A stretch of DNA of 64,000 nt from Bacillus sp. J33 (GTDB lineage: Bacteria; Bacillota; Bacilli; Bacillales; Cytobacillaceae): NCBI RefSeq assembly GCF_000518885.1, contig NZ_JAEL01000016.1, positions 205 to 64,204 of the forward strand, written 5' to 3'. Below, piece after piece: positions 27,362 to 39,971 of this stretch (positions are counted from its first letter, which is position 1; each line of letters opens with the position of its first letter). The notes beneath the pieces were generated by a model. The model saw only the letters and a list, made by a program, of their open reading frames with translations, ran no database searches and had not been told where the DNA came from. The translations under genes and the position numbers were made by a program.

Positions 27362-28435
27362 ATGTCTATAAATAAAAAAACTACTATAGTTTCAGCTGTA
27401 CTCGTATCATCCGTTTTATTATCAGGCTGCGGGTTGTTTGGGAGCCAGGGCAAGGAAAAGGTAGATCCGCCAAAAGCGGTAACATACTCGGATGAGGAAG
27501 AAAGCGCTGCTGAAGAAACAAACGGCACGGAAACAGAAGCAACAGAGAAAGAAGAGGGTGTCGTGGCAAACCTTAAAACAGAACTTTATTTAATTGATAA
27601 AAATGGCTATGTCGTGCCGCAGACTCTTGAGCTTCCAAAAACAAATTCTGTTGCTACACAGGCATTGGAATACCTTGTAGAAAATGGGCCTGTAACAGAC
27701 ATGCTTCCCAATGATTTTAGAGCTGTCCTTCCAGCGGATACAAAGGTGTCGGTAAATATCAAGGATAAAGTAGCGACAGTCGACTTCTCGAAAGAGTTTC
27801 AGGAATACGCTCCTGAAGATGAAATGAAAATCCTTGAATCGATTACATGGACGCTGACACAATTCGACGCTATTGATAAAGTCAAACTTACATTGAATGG
27901 GCGTGAATTGAAAGAAATGCCTGTAAACGGAACACCGGTCAGCGCAGCATTAAGCAGGGCAAATGGCATTAATATGGATACCGCAGAAGTAGTAGACATA
28001 ACGAATACAAAGCCTGTTACAGTATATTATCTTGGCGGAGATGAAGAAAACTATTATTATGTTCCTGTCACGAAGCGTGTCAGCAACAAAATGGACAATA
28101 ACGCCGAAGCTGTTGTAAAAGAATTGGTTAAAGGCCCTAATTATGCATCAAACCTGGTAACAGACTTCCTGCCGGATGTTGAGCTTTTGGAGGCTCCAAA
28201 AGTAGAGGACGGAAAGGTCACTCTAAACTTTAATGAAAATGTCTTCAGCAGCAGTGAAGAGAAAATAATTTCCCAGCATCTGTTAAATGCCCTTGTTCTT
28301 TCTCTGACAGAACAAAAAGGTATTGAGAGTGTTGCGGTGACAGTTGATGGCGAGGCAGAAATAGTGAGTGAGGACGGCGAAAAGCTGACGGAACCAGTTA
28401 CACGTCCTGAAAATGTGAATACAGGAAGTTTTTAA
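27362..28435 (+). CDS. gerM: Spore germination lipoprotein GerM
   Basis: 357 residues (B. subtilis 366). Lipoprotein: signal helix then lipobox LLSGC with lipidated Cys23. An acidic, Glu/Thr-rich linker (residues about 40-70) precedes two GerMN domains, each with the YLVENGP.../VKELVKGPN and VATVDFSKEF / VTLNFNENVF patterns. Acts in sporulation (engulfment-channel interaction in B. subtilis) and germination. GGGGGG ribosome stretch before the ATG. A clear sigma-E promoter is not visible, although TATACA occurs near 27325. Confidence 0.93.
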   Translation: MSINKKTTIVSAVLVSSVLLSGCGLFGSQGKEKVDPPKAVTYSDEEESAAEETNGTETEATEKEEGVVANLKTELYLIDKNGYVVPQTLELPKTNSVATQALEYLVENGPVTDMLPNDFRAVLPADTKVSVNIKDKVATVDFSKEFQEYAPEDEMKILESITWTLTQFDAIDKVKLTLNGRELKEMPVNGTPVSAALSRANGINMDTAEVVDITNTKPVTVYYLGGDEENYYYVPVTKRVSNKMDNNAEAVVKELVKGPNYASNLVTDFLPDVELLEAPKVEDGKVTLNFNENVFSSSEEKIISQHLLNALVLSLTEQKGIESVAVTVDGEAEIVSEDGEKLTEPVTRPENVNTGSF

Positions 28436-28469
28436 AAAAGAAGATTTTGTTATACTATATAGTAACAGG

Positions 28470-28503
28470 AAAGAGGTAGGCAAAATATTTGCCGCCTCTT
28501 CTT
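28470..28503 (+). terminator. Terminator of gerM
   Basis: GAGG-TA-GGCAAA (28474 on) pairs with TTTGCC-G-CCTC, then TTCTTTG. Confidence 0.7.
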
Positions 28504-28517
28504 TGTTGCAAAAAAAC

Positions 28518-28604
28518 TTAGGGCGCATGAAAGAATCCTCCTGTGAAAGAGGAGCCGGTATATGGAGCCCGCCTATTATTGATATTAGAGGTGTTATGCC
28601 CTAA
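28518..28604 (+). other. Candidate structured RNA in the rph leader
   Basis: TTAGGGC (28518-28524) and GCCCTAA (28598-28604) form a perfect 7-bp closing stem around 73 nt holding a CTCCT/AGGAG hairpin (28538-28554) and two GGAGCC copies (28551, 28564). It lies about 47 nt before the rph start. I do not recognise a riboswitch class. Confidence 0.4.
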
Positions 28605-28650
28605 TCGCTAACATTTTATTGCTATTGAAAATTGAAGGGGGAATCAGCTC

Positions 28651-29421
28651 GTGCGTACAGATGGACGAGAACCAATGCAGCTAAGGCCTATACATATTGA
28701 AACAGAATACTTAAAGCATCCAGAGGGCTCAGTGCTTATTACGGTAGGAGATACAAAGGTGATTTGTACTGCGAGTATCGATGAAAGGGTCCCGCCTTTT
28801 ATGAGAGGGCAGGGAAAAGGCTGGATAACTGCAGAATATTCAATGCTTCCAAGAGCGACAGAACAAAGAAATATCAGGGAATCAGCAAAAGGAAAAATTT
28901 CAGGGAGAACGATGGAGATTCAGCGCCTGATTGGCAGGGCTCTCCGTGCAGTTGTAGATTTGGAGGCGCTTGGCGAAAGAACGGTATGGCTGGATTGCGA
29001 TGTTATACAGGCAGACGGGGGTACGCGTACAGCTTCCATCACAGGGGCATTTATTGCAATGGCACAGGCGATGGACAAGCTTTATAGCAATAAAAAGCTT
29101 TCTCAATACCCGGTTAATGATTTTCTTGCTGCAACCAGTGTTGGGATTCTTGAAAATAAGCAGGCGGCAGTAGACCTGAATTATATTGAGGACTCTTCTG
29201 CACAGGTTGACATGAACGTAGTCATGACGGGCAGCGGTGAATTCGTAGAATTACAGGGGACTGGTGAAGAGGCGACATTTTCTTATACCCAGCTTCATGA
29301 GATGCTAAGTGCTGCCCAGGGAGGCATCTCAGAACTCTTTGAACTTCAGAAGGCTGCCCTTGGTGAGGAAATTACGTCAAGCATTCAAAGCAAAAGAAAA
29401 AAGCTGGAGGGGAAGGCATAG
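28651..29421 (+). CDS. rph: Ribonuclease PH
   Basis: 256 residues. Phosphorolytic 3'-5' exoribonuclease that trims tRNA 3' ends. [14 protein letters not shown] at the N-terminus, [53 protein letters not shown] are RNase PH signatures. GTG start at 28651 with AAGGGGG upstream. Forms a tight operon with rdgB (1-nt gap) and ysnB (ATGA overlap). The PH-family core is complete. Confidence 0.96.
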   Translation: MRTDGREPMQLRPIHIETEYLKHPEGSVLITVGDTKVICTASIDERVPPFMRGQGKGWITAEYSMLPRATEQRNIRESAKGKISGRTMEIQRLIGRALRAVVDLEALGERTVWLDCDVIQADGGTRTASITGAFIAMAQAMDKLYSNKKLSQYPVNDFLAATSVGILENKQAAVDLNYIEDSSAQVDMNVVMTGSGEFVELQGTGEEATFSYTQLHEMLSAAQGGISELFELQKAALGEEITSSIQSKRKKLEGKA

Positions 29422-29422
29422 T

Positions 29423-30034
29423 ATGCAGGAAGTAATTATCGCAACGAAAAATGCTGGCAAAGCAAGGGAGTTTGAGCGGATGTTTAAGCCTCTTGGATAC
29501 GAGGTTAAAACTTTATTGGACTATCCGGGCTTTCAGGATGTGGAAGAAACCGGCAGCACCTTTGAAGAGAATGCGATACTAAAAGCTGAAACGGTTTCGA
29601 AGGAATTAGGAAGAATGGTGATTGCGGATGATTCAGGTTTGATGGTGGATGCGCTTGGTGGAAGGCCAGGCATTTATTCGGCGCGTTATGCGGGTGAAGA
29701 AAAGAATGATCAGAAAAACATGGATAAGATTCTAAAGGAAATGGAAAATACGCCTGAAAACAGCCGCCAGGCAAGATTCTACTGCGCTTTGGCAATTGCT
29801 GCACCTGGAAGGGAAACATTAACGGTAGCAGGGACTTGTGAGGGCTCCATTTTAAGAGGAAAAAGAGGCACCCATGGGTTTGGCTATGATCCTATTTTCT
29901 TTGCAGAGGAGAAAGGAAAAGCAATGGCAGAGCTAAAACCTGAAGAAAAAAGCGAGATTAGCCATCGTGCAAAGGCACTGAAAAAACTGGAAGAAGTACT
30001 TCCTGCATTTCTTGCCGGAGCTGAAAAACGATGA
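29423..30034 (+). CDS. rdgB: XTP/dITP pyrophosphatase (Ham1/RdgB family)
   Basis: 203 residues. Hydrolyses non-canonical purine triphosphates (dITP, XTP). Signatures: IIATKNAGKAREFERMF, TFEENAILKAE, IADDSGLMVDALGGRPGIYSARYAG, GTHGFGYDPIFF, KSEISHRAKAL. Called ysnA in B. subtilis. The ATG at 29423, one base after the rph stop, is the start; ribosome site AGGGGAAGG lies in the end of rph. Confidence 0.95.
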   Translation: MQEVIIATKNAGKAREFERMFKPLGYEVKTLLDYPGFQDVEETGSTFEENAILKAETVSKELGRMVIADDSGLMVDALGGRPGIYSARYAGEEKNDQKNMDKILKEMENTPENSRQARFYCALAIAAPGRETLTVAGTCEGSILRGKRGTHGFGYDPIFFAEEKGKAMAELKPEEKSEISHRAKALKKLEEVLPAFLAGAEKR

Positions 30035-30549
30035 AAATTCTGATCGTAAGCGACAGCCATGGATTAACCTCAGAACTGACGCAAATACGCGAAAGGCACT
30101 CTGATGTGGATTTGATGATTCATTGCGGTGATTCTGAGCTGCAAGCCGGTGATGAATCTATTAAAGGCTATACTGTTGTAAGAGGAAATTGTGATTTTCA
30201 TGCTGGGTTCCCGGAAGATGTGATCGAAGAGGCTGGAGGGCTGCGCATATTTGTTACACATGGTCATAGGTATTCTGTTAAATCCAGCCTTATGAATCTC
30301 TCATATCGCGCACGTGAAGCAGGTGCAGATATTGTTTGTTTTGGGCATTCCCATTGTCTTGGAGCCGAAGTAGTTAATAACACATTATTTATTAATCCTG
30401 GCAGCATCAGGCTCCCGAGAGGAAGAAATGAAAAGACATATGTAATCCTGGAGACAAAAGAAAAAGATATTATTCTTGAGGTTTATGATCTAGCAAATGG
30501 AGAAATTCCGGAACTGGCACAAAAATTTTCTCTGGCAAAAACGCTATAA
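30031..30549 (+). CDS. ysnB: YfcE/MJ0936-type metallophosphoesterase YsnB
   Basis: 172 residues. Calcineurin-like phosphodiesterase: ILIVSDSHG, DLMIHCGDSE, VRGNCD, FVTHGHRYSVK and FGHSHCLG supply the metal ligands. The start overlaps the rdgB stop (ATGA). Natural substrate unknown. Confidence 0.93.
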   Translation: MKILIVSDSHGLTSELTQIRERHSDVDLMIHCGDSELQAGDESIKGYTVVRGNCDFHAGFPEDVIEEAGGLRIFVTHGHRYSVKSSLMNLSYRAREAGADIVCFGHSHCLGAEVVNNTLFINPGSIRLPRGRNEKTYVILETKEKDIILEVYDLANGEIPELAQKFSLAKTL

Positions 30550-30565
30550 TTTGAATATAATAACT

Positions 30566-30586
30566 GAGGGGAGCAAAGCTTCCCTC
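30566..30586 (+). terminator. Hairpin after ysnB
   Basis: GAGGGGAGC (30566-30574) pairs with GCTTCCCTC (30578-30586, one mismatch). No T-tract; probably a weak terminator or mRNA end. Confidence 0.4.
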
Positions 30587-30611
30587 GTTCACAAAAAAAA
30601 TAAAAAAAGTG

Positions 30612-30640
30612 TTGACTTTGGAATGTTTGTCTAATATAAT
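30612..30640 (+). promoter_or_regulatory. Promoter of tRNA-Arg
   Basis: TTGACT (30612-30617), 17-nt spacer, TATAAT (30635-30640). Confidence 0.88.
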
Positions 30641-30651
30641 AAAACTTGTCC

Positions 30652-30668
30652 TTGAGATAATATCTCAA
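30652..30668. repeat. Perfect 8-1-8 palindrome in the tRNA leader
   Basis: TTGAGATA-A-TATCTCAA lies between the promoter and the mature tRNA, over or just after the transcription start. Could be an operator or a processing hairpin; no known box matches. Confidence 0.6.
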
Positions 30669-30680
30669 ATTAATTAATAC

Positions 30681-30757
<77 letters not shown>

Positions 30758-30796
30758 TTTACACACCCAGCAACACTACATATCTTACCGAATTTT

Positions 30797-30822
30797 ACTC
30801 ACCAATTTTGGTGAGTTTTTTT
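30797..30822 (+). terminator. Terminator of tRNA-Arg
   Basis: ACTCACCAA and TTGGTGAGT (30797-30816) with seven T. Confidence 0.93.
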
Positions 30823-30884
30823 GTGTCCTTAAATGCTTCCCTCTCCTCCTAAAAAAGCGACCATCAATCTTAATAGGCTAAGAA

Positions 30885-30899
30885 AATTTTTTAAAAATT
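30885..30899. promoter_or_regulatory. CodY-box-like site upstream of ilvB
   Basis: AATTTTTTAAAAATT matches AATTTTCWGAAAATT at 13 of 15 positions. About 110 bp upstream of the likely promoter; B. subtilis ilv-leu is CodY-repressed from upstream sites. AT-rich composition makes chance matches possible. Confidence 0.5.
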
Positions 30900-30990
30900 T
30901 TTGTCCCAAGGAATGTGAATATATCAACAATGTAAGCGGATACAGAAAAACAGACTAATCTAAATTATCAAATAATTCTCGAAAAGGGTG

Positions 30991-31019
30991 TTGACGGCAG
31001 ATGAAAATCGGCGTAAGAT
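30991..31019 (+). promoter_or_regulatory. Likely promoter of ilv-leu
   Basis: TTGACG (30991-30996), 17-nt spacer, TAAGAT (31014-31019). It would give a 5' leader of about 520 nt; 31020-31210 holds no recognised feature. Confidence 0.55.
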
Positions 31020-31210
31020 AGTCCTCAATATAAGAAATTCAAACCTGAATTAAAGAAAAACACTGCTGCTTAAATGGAATTTTGTCAATAACATTTGCAG
31101 ATTTTTTTAACATAAAAATTCAGTGGTTTAAAGTGTTAAAACATAACTTGCTAAATTGTCACCTGAAAACCTTTGTTTAAAAACAGAATTCATTGAACTT
31201 CACTAAATAG

Positions 31211-31516
31211 GAAAAGCGTGGAAGAGGATAAGTAGTTTTATGACCAGGCATTCACAGAGAGCCGGAGCTGCTGAAAACCGGCAATGCCCTCATAAAATGA
31301 ACTCACCTCAGAGCGCAGGCCTGAAAGATGATCGTCAAGTAGGGGCTGCCGGGTGTGATTCACCCGTTACCAAAAACGGATGGCAGTTTTGCTATCCATG
31401 AGTGCACGCATAAAGCGTGAATCAGGGTGGTACCGTGGAACAGGTTTATCAAAGCCTTTTCATCCCTTAAGCCTAGGATCAATAGGCATGTATGGGGATG
31501 GAAAGGCTTTTTATAT
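31211..31516 (+). promoter_or_regulatory. T-box leader, leucine-specific
   Basis: Stem I begins near 31217; the specifier loop reads GAACTCACC with CTC (Leu) at 31302-31304; the T-box AGGGTGGTACC is at 31425-31434; the terminator pairs AAAGCCTTTTCATCCC (31451-31466) with GGGGATGGAAAGGCTTT (31494-31510), then T-run. Uncharged tRNA-Leu(GAG) should stabilise the antiterminator and switch on ilv-leu. Confidence 0.94.
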
Positions 31517-31547
31517 TGGAGTAAAAACAAGAGGAGGTTATCAACAA

Positions 31548-33269
31548 ATGTTGCAGGAAGCTGCCTTAGCAGAAACAAAAACGGAGACCGAACCGGTTAC
31601 CGGCGCAGATCTGTTATTAAGAGCCTTGGAGAAGGAAAATGTTGAATTGATTTTTGGCTATCCGGGAGGAGCTGTTCTTCCAATCTACGACAAGCTGTAC
31701 GATTCAAAAATTCTTCATGTCTTGCCCCGCCATGAACAGGGAGGAATACATGCAGCCGAAGGATATGCCCGCATCTCAGGAAAGCCCGGAGTTGTCATTG
31801 CCACTTCTGGACCGGGAGCTACAAATATTGTAACAGGACTTGCGGACGCAATGATGGATTCACTTCCTTTAATTGTTTTTACAGGCCAGGTGGCGACAGG
31901 CGTCATTGGATCGGATGCCTTTCAGGAGGCAGATGTCCTTGGGATAACAACTCCTATTACTAAATATAACTATCAAATCCGCAGCATCGAAGATATCCCG
32001 AGAGTTGTAAAGGAAGCATTTTATATAGCATCAACTGGAAGGCCAGGACCAGTGCTGATAGATATTCCCAAAGACATCGCAGCTTCTGCAGCAGTAGAGC
32101 CAGAAGAGGAGAAAGAAGTTAATTTGCCAGGGTACCAGCCAACAATTAAACCAAATTATTTGCAAGTAAGGAAATTAACAGAAGCAGTAAGCAGATCCAA
32201 AAAGCCTGTCATTTTGGCAGGAGCGGGCGTTCTTCATGCAAGAGCTTCTGAGGAGTTAAAAGAGTACGCAGAACAGCAGCAGATACCGGTTATCCACACA
32301 TTATTGGGGCTGGGAGGTTTCCCGGCGAATCATCCGCTGTTTGTCGGAATGGCAGGTATGCACGGGTGCTATGCAGCAAATATGGGATTAACAGATTGTG
32401 ATTTGCTGATAAATATCGGAGCTCGCTTCGATGACAGGCTGACTGGAAATTTAAAGCATTTTGCACCTAATGCAACAGTAGCCCATATTGATATCGATCC
32501 TGCAGAAATTGGAAAAAATGTCCCAACATCGATTCCGATTGTAGCTGATGCAAAAGAAGCCCTGGAGCAGCTGATCCAGCAGGATGGTAAGCCGCCAGCC
32601 CATAAGGAATGGATTCAAACCATTCAGCAATGGCAGGAGGAATATCCATACTTTTACGATAAAGAGGCAGAAGGATTGAAGCCTCAAAAGGTGATGGAGA
32701 TGCTCCACACAAAAACAAATGGAGAGGCCATTGTAGTCACCGATGTTGGTCAGCATCAGATGTGGGCAGCCCAGTATTACCGCTTTAATAGAGCAGACAG
32801 ATGGGTAACTTCAGGCGGGCTCGGAACGATGGGGTTTGGCTTCCCGGCAAGTATCGGTGCTCAGCTTGCAGATCCTGATGCATGTGTCCTTGCTGTTTGC
32901 GGGGATGGCGGTTTCCAAATGTCCACACAGGAGCTGGCAATTATAAAGGAATTGAATCTGCCAGTGAAAATAGTTATTTTGAATAACATGGCACTTGGAA
33001 TGGTTCGTCAATGGCAGGAAATTTTTTATGAATCACGTTTCTCGCATAGCAAGATACCTATTCAGCCATCATTTGTTAAACTGGCAGAAGCATATGGCAT
33101 TAAAGGATATGTCATCCAGTCAGAAGAAGAGGCAGAAGCTGTCCTGGATGAAGTTCTCCATAGCCGTGAACCGGTGCTTTTGGATTTCCGAGTCGATCCA
33201 GATGAAAATGTTTATCCAATGATCGCCCCTGGAAAAGGACTTCACGAAATGGTAGGTGTTAAACCATGA
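31548..33269 (+). CDS. ilvB: Acetolactate synthase large subunit
   Basis: 573 residues. ThDP enzyme, first common step of branched-chain amino-acid synthesis. [31 protein letters not shown] (catalytic Glu), [21 protein letters not shown], and the ThDP-Mg site [29 protein letters not shown]. Start is the ATG at 31548 behind GAGGAGG (31531-31537), after the T-box terminator; in-frame upstream ATGs lie in the leader and are rejected. ilvH overlaps the stop (ATGA). Confidence 0.96.
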   Translation: MLQEAALAETKTETEPVTGADLLLRALEKENVELIFGYPGGAVLPIYDKLYDSKILHVLPRHEQGGIHAAEGYARISGKPGVVIATSGPGATNIVTGLADAMMDSLPLIVFTGQVATGVIGSDAFQEADVLGITTPITKYNYQIRSIEDIPRVVKEAFYIASTGRPGPVLIDIPKDIAASAAVEPEEEKEVNLPGYQPTIKPNYLQVRKLTEAVSRSKKPVILAGAGVLHARASEELKEYAEQQQIPVIHTLLGLGGFPANHPLFVGMAGMHGCYAANMGLTDCDLLINIGARFDDRLTGNLKHFAPNATVAHIDIDPAEIGKNVPTSIPIVADAKEALEQLIQQDGKPPAHKEWIQTIQQWQEEYPYFYDKEAEGLKPQKVMEMLHTKTNGEAIVVTDVGQHQMWAAQYYRFNRADRWVTSGGLGTMGFGFPASIGAQLADPDACVLAVCGDGGFQMSTQELAIIKELNLPVKIVILNNMALGMVRQWQEIFYESRFSHSKIPIQPSFVKLAEAYGIKGYVIQSEEEAEAVLDEVLHSREPVLLDFRVDPDENVYPMIAPGKGLHEMVGVKP

Positions 33270-33784
33270 AAAGAGTAATTTGCCTGACTGTTATGAACAG
33301 GCCGGGTGTCCTGAATAGAGTTACAAACTTGTTCTCAAAAAGGAATTTTAATATAGAGAGCATCTCAGTCGGACTCTCTGAACATGAAGGGATGTCGCGA
33401 ATTACCTGTGTCGTGCATGTAGAAGATGGAAGGGCCAGCGAACAAATTACAAAACAATTAAACAAACAAATAGACGTTATTAAAGTAACGGATATTACAG
33501 ATCAATCTATTGTGGCAAGGGAACTTGCTCTTATCAAAGTCCAGGCAGTTCCATACACAAGAAACGAAATATATTCTTTGATTGAACCATTCAGGGCTTC
33601 GGTTATAGATGTAAGCAAAGACAGCATGACCATTCAAATTACCGGAGAATCTGATAAGGTTGAAGCCTTCATAGACTTGATTAGACCTTATGGCATCAAG
33701 GAGCTTGCACGGACTGGAACGACTGCTTTCCCTAGGGGAACACAGCGGCCTTCCCAGCAGCAAAAGTCCTATTCGATTGTATAA
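33266..33784 (+). CDS. ilvH: Acetolactate synthase small (regulatory) subunit
   Basis: 172 residues. N-terminal ACT domain ([32 protein letters not shown]) binds valine for feedback inhibition; the second domain includes ELALIKV and [12 protein letters not shown]. Overlaps ilvB by 4 nt. Confidence 0.95.
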   Translation: MKRVICLTVMNRPGVLNRVTNLFSKRNFNIESISVGLSEHEGMSRITCVVHVEDGRASEQITKQLNKQIDVIKVTDITDQSIVARELALIKVQAVPYTRNEIYSLIEPFRASVIDVSKDSMTIQITGESDKVEAFIDLIRPYGIKELARTGTTAFPRGTQRPSQQQKSYSIV

Positions 33785-33823
33785 CCTAAGAATATTGAAA
33801 ATTAAAAAACATAAAAATTTTAA

Positions 33824-36398
<2,575 letters not shown>

Positions 36399-36400
36399 AA

Positions 36401-36684
36401 GGCTGTTTTCGTAAAGTTTTCTTTTTTTCATAGCAAAACTTAGCTAAACAAACTGAGTTGATTGCAACGGAGGGCACTTGATCCTCGAAAATGCTACCGC
36501 ATTTCCTTCGTGCGGTGCCAGGTCAGGGAAGCTTATTCAATGTCCTGCGGGAAGTGAGGGAATTGAGAGACCCAACAGGCGAAGCCGAAGAGGCTCGCAT
36601 CCCTCCCCGCGGAAAGCAAGTACCCGCAGTGGAAATTAACGGGCAGAATCCATAAAGAAAAGCAATATTTATGAGAAAAGAGGC
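36401..36684 (-). mobile_element. R1 MITE-like element, copy 3
   Basis: 284 bp between perfect octamers AAATAAAA (36393-36400 and 36685-36692). The left octamer includes the leuA stop TAA (36396-36398). Left end GGCTGTTTTCGTAAAG; right end ATGAGAAAAGAGGC (one change from AGCC). It lies in the leuA-leuB gap of 359 bp inside the operon. Confidence 0.85.
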
Positions 36685-36757
36685 AAATAAAAAATAAGAA
36701 AGAGGCGTCTACTATGGTGGCACCTTTCAAACTATAAAACTAGGCGGAGGGATTAAA

Positions 36758-37870
36758 ATGAAAAAACGTATCGCGGTACTTCCTGGAGATGGAATCGGCA
36801 AAGAAGTGGTGAAGGGGGCAATTGAAGTCCTGCAGGCTGTGGGGGAACGTTTCGGGCACCAATTTTACTTTTCGCACGGAAAGATTGGCGGAACGGCAAT
36901 TGATGCAGCGGGGTCACCACTGCCCGATGAAACATTAGAGCTTTGCAAAGATAGCGATGCGGTCTTGCTGGGAGCGGTTGGCGGGCCTAAATGGGATCGC
37001 CAGCCTCCCCACCTTCGTCCAGAAAGGGGCCTCCTTAAGCTCCGCAAAGAATTAAGATTATATGCAAATCTAAGGCCGACTCAATATTATTCAAGCCTTT
37101 CTGATACCTCTCCATTAAGGAAGGAAGTGATTGAAGGTGTAGATATGCTGATGGTCCGGGAACTGACCGGCGGCCTGTATTTTGGGAAGCCAAGCGAACG
37201 TACTCAGCAGAATGGGGAAGATGCAGTAGTTGATACATTATTCTATCAAAAAGAAGAAATGCAACGTGTCATTAAACTGGCTTTTGAGCTTGCCAGAAAG
37301 CGGAGAGGAAAGGTTACATCCGTTGATAAAGCGAATGTACTTGAATCCAGCAGAATGTGGAGAGAAGTGGCAGAAGACATTTCAAAGCAATATCCGGAAG
37401 TAGTTTTAGAGCATATGCTTGTCGACAATGCTGCCATGCAGATGATTAAAAATCCGAAGCAGTTTGATGTTGTGGTAACAGAGAATATGTTTGGAGATAT
37501 TCTCAGTGATGAGGCATCCGTATTGACAGGTTCTTTAGGAATGCTGCCTTCTGCAAGCATCTCTGAAAACGGCCCGTATTTATATGAACCCATCCATGGT
37601 TCAGCCCCTGATATCGAAGGCCAAAATGCTGCGAATCCAATTGCCATGATTTTGTCAGCCGCGATGATGCTTCGTTTATCCTTTGGTATGGAAGAGGAAG
37701 CAGAAGCAATTGAAAATGCCGTAAATCAAGTATTGGATGCAGGCTACCGCACAAGAGATATCGTCTCATTTGGCAAAAAGCAGGTATCTACTTCAGAAAT
37801 GATCGAAGAAGTGAAGGCCACTCTTTTGGATAATGAAGCAATCCTAAATATTATGGGGGCATATGCATAG
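36758..37870 (+). CDS. leuB: 3-isopropylmalate dehydrogenase
   Basis: 370 residues. NAD-dependent oxidative decarboxylation in leucine synthesis. IAVLPGDGIGKEVV, GGLYFGKPSER, DKANVLESSRMWREV, VTENMFGDILSDEAS and EPIHGSAPDIEGQNAANP cover the substrate, Mg and NAD sites. GGCGGAGGG ribosome site. Confidence 0.96.
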   Translation: MKKRIAVLPGDGIGKEVVKGAIEVLQAVGERFGHQFYFSHGKIGGTAIDAAGSPLPDETLELCKDSDAVLLGAVGGPKWDRQPPHLRPERGLLKLRKELRLYANLRPTQYYSSLSDTSPLRKEVIEGVDMLMVRELTGGLYFGKPSERTQQNGEDAVVDTLFYQKEEMQRVIKLAFELARKRRGKVTSVDKANVLESSRMWREVAEDISKQYPEVVLEHMLVDNAAMQMIKNPKQFDVVVTENMFGDILSDEASVLTGSLGMLPSASISENGPYLYEPIHGSAPDIEGQNAANPIAMILSAAMMLRLSFGMEEEAEAIENAVNQVLDAGYRTRDIVSFGKKQVSTSEMIEEVKATLLDNEAILNIMGAYA

Positions 37871-37888
37871 AATTAAAATCTTAAAACT

Positions 37889-37921
37889 GAAACACGGCCA
37901 TCAGCGGCCGTGTTTCTTTTA
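37889..37921 (+). terminator. Terminator-like hairpin between leuB and leuC
   Basis: Perfect 11-bp stem GAAACACGGCC (37889-37899) and GGCCGTGTTTC (37906-37916), then TTTT. It sits 70 bp into an operon gap, so it could attenuate leuCD or mark an RNA-processing end. Confidence 0.75.
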
Positions 37922-37940
37922 AAAGGGAGTCGAGCGGAAA

Positions 37941-39356
37941 ATGGGAAAATCAATTATAGATAAGATTTGGGAAAAACATGTTGTCCATAGGGAAGATGGA
38001 AAGCCGGATTTAATGTATATTGACCTTCATTTAGTGCATGAAGTTACCTCGCCTCAAGCTTTTTCAGGCTTAAGAATGAAAAAACGAAAGGTCAGAAGGC
38101 CTGATAAAACGTTTGCCACTGTCGATCACAATATTCCTACAGATAACCGAAAAGTAATAAATGATCCAGTTGCATTAAACCAGATGTCCACTCTTGAAAA
38201 AAACTGCATGGAGTTCGGGATTACGCTTGCCGGACTTGACAGCCCCGAACAGGGAATCGTGCACGTTATTGGACCAGAGCTGGGTTTGACTCAGCCGGGA
38301 ATGACTATTGTGTGCGGGGACAGCCATACCTCAACTCACGGTGCTTTTGGATCTATTGCCTTTGGGATTGGGACTAGTGAAGTGGAGCACGTCATGGCAA
38401 CCCAGACTTTATGGCAAACAAAGCCTAAAACCCTAAAGTTAGAAATAAGCGGAAGGCTAAATAAGGGTGTAACAGCTAAGGATGTCATCCTTTATGTAAT
38501 TGCCCAAAACGGGATCGGTTTTGGTACCGGCCATATAATCGAGTATTGCGGGGATACCATCGCCGGTATGTCCATGGAAGAAAGAATGACGATCTGCAAT
38601 ATGTCCATTGAAGGAGGGGCCAGAGCAGGCCTGGTTAGCCCGGATGAAACGACCTTTGCCTACCTTGAAGGCCGAAAATATGCTCCAAAAGGAGAAATGT
38701 TTGCACAGGCAGTTGAAAGCTGGAAAGAGCTTGCTTCAGATTCTGATGCTGCCTATGACAAAACAATCAAAATAGATGCTTCCGATATTGCCCCTATGGT
38801 CAGCTGGGGAACAAACCCATCGATGACATCAAAAGTGACGGAGCAGATTCCATTACTGGAGGATTGTGAAACAGAGCTTGAGAAAAAGTCATTGTCCAGA
38901 GCCTTAGCGTATATGGGTTTACAAGAAGGACAAAAGATTGAAGACATTCAAATACAGCATGTTTTCATCGGATCATGTACAAATTCCCGGCTGGAGGACT
39001 TAAGGCAGGCTGCTGAAATTATCAGAGGGAAAAATGTTCACCCGCAAGTTAGAGCTCTAGTTGTTCCTGGTTCACAGCAGGTTAAAAAGCAGGCAGAGGA
39101 AGAAGGCCTGGATCTTGTTTTCAAGCAGGCAGGATTTGAGTGGAGGGAATCAGGCTGCAGCATGTGCCTGAGCATGAACAATGATATTGTACCGAGCGGC
39201 GAGCATTGTGCGTCAACATCCAACCGCAACTTTGAAGGGCGCCAGGGATCAGGAGCGAGAACACATCTTGTCAGCCCTATGATGGCAGCTGCAGCTGCGT
39301 TATACGGACATTTTGTAGACGTGGGGGCTTTACTTGCAGCGGAAACAGTTCAATAA
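37941..39356 (+). CDS. leuC: 3-isopropylmalate dehydratase large subunit
   Basis: 471 residues. Aconitase-family 4Fe-4S enzyme. [72 protein letters not shown] and [12 protein letters not shown], with the three cluster cysteines. AAGGGAG ribosome site after the hairpin. Confidence 0.96.
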   Translation: MGKSIIDKIWEKHVVHREDGKPDLMYIDLHLVHEVTSPQAFSGLRMKKRKVRRPDKTFATVDHNIPTDNRKVINDPVALNQMSTLEKNCMEFGITLAGLDSPEQGIVHVIGPELGLTQPGMTIVCGDSHTSTHGAFGSIAFGIGTSEVEHVMATQTLWQTKPKTLKLEISGRLNKGVTAKDVILYVIAQNGIGFGTGHIIEYCGDTIAGMSMEERMTICNMSIEGGARAGLVSPDETTFAYLEGRKYAPKGEMFAQAVESWKELASDSDAAYDKTIKIDASDIAPMVSWGTNPSMTSKVTEQIPLLEDCETELEKKSLSRALAYMGLQEGQKIEDIQIQHVFIGSCTNSRLEDLRQAAEIIRGKNVHPQVRALVVPGSQQVKKQAEEEGLDLVFKQAGFEWRESGCSMCLSMNNDIVPSGEHCASTSNRNFEGRQGSGARTHLVSPMMAAAAALYGHFVDVGALLAAETVQ

Positions 39357-39372
39357 GATGGAGGAGAGCGGA

Positions 39373-39966
39373 ATGAGCGGATTTAAAACTTTACATGGCA
39401 AAGCTGTTGCTCTAGATAGAGCGAATGTGGATACAGATCAAATTATCCCAAAACAATTCCTGAAAAGAATAGAAAAGACAGGATTTGGACAATTTCTTTT
39501 TTACGATTGGAGATTTACGAAAGAGGGGAAACCAAACCCGGATTTTGAATTGAACAAGGAAGAAAACCAGGGGGCGCCTATTCTGATTGCAAATGAAAAT
39601 TTTGGATGCGGATCTTCACGTGAGCATGCCCCGTGGGCACTGGGGGATTATGGATTTAAAGTAATTATCGCCCCTTCTTTTGCTGATATTTTTCACCAAA
39701 ACTGCCTGAAAAATGGCCTTTTGCCTATCAGTTTGCCTCCTGAAACAGTAAATTATTTGCTGGATCGTGCAAAGAACCAGCCGTATGAATTGAAGATTGA
39801 CCTTGAAAATGAAAGAATTGAAGATGATAAGGGCTTTGCCGCCCAATTTATTATTAACGATTATTGGAAAAAGATGCTGATTAATGGCTGGGATGAAATT
39901 GAGATAACGCTTCAGCTGGAAGATCGCATTGCAAATTATGAAAAACAAGAGCTTGCAGGACAATAA
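39373..39966 (+). CDS. leuD: 3-isopropylmalate dehydratase small subunit
   Basis: 197 residues (B. subtilis 199). Swivel domain partner of LeuC: LDRANVDTDQIIPKQFL, NFGCGSSREHAPWAL, IIAPSFADIFHQNCLKNGLLP. Start chosen at ATG 39373 behind GGAGGAGAG; the in-frame ATG at 39358 overlaps that site. Confidence 0.95.
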   Translation: MSGFKTLHGKAVALDRANVDTDQIIPKQFLKRIEKTGFGQFLFYDWRFTKEGKPNPDFELNKEENQGAPILIANENFGCGSSREHAPWALGDYGFKVIIAPSFADIFHQNCLKNGLLPISLPPETVNYLLDRAKNQPYELKIDLENERIEDDKGFAAQFIINDYWKKMLINGWDEIEITLQLEDRIANYEKQELAGQ

Positions 39967-39971
39967 TAATA

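Noticed and set aside
30652-30668. Fur or PerR box reading of the tRNA leader palindrome
   Set aside because: Too many mismatches to TGATAATNATTATCA or TTATAATNATTATAA.
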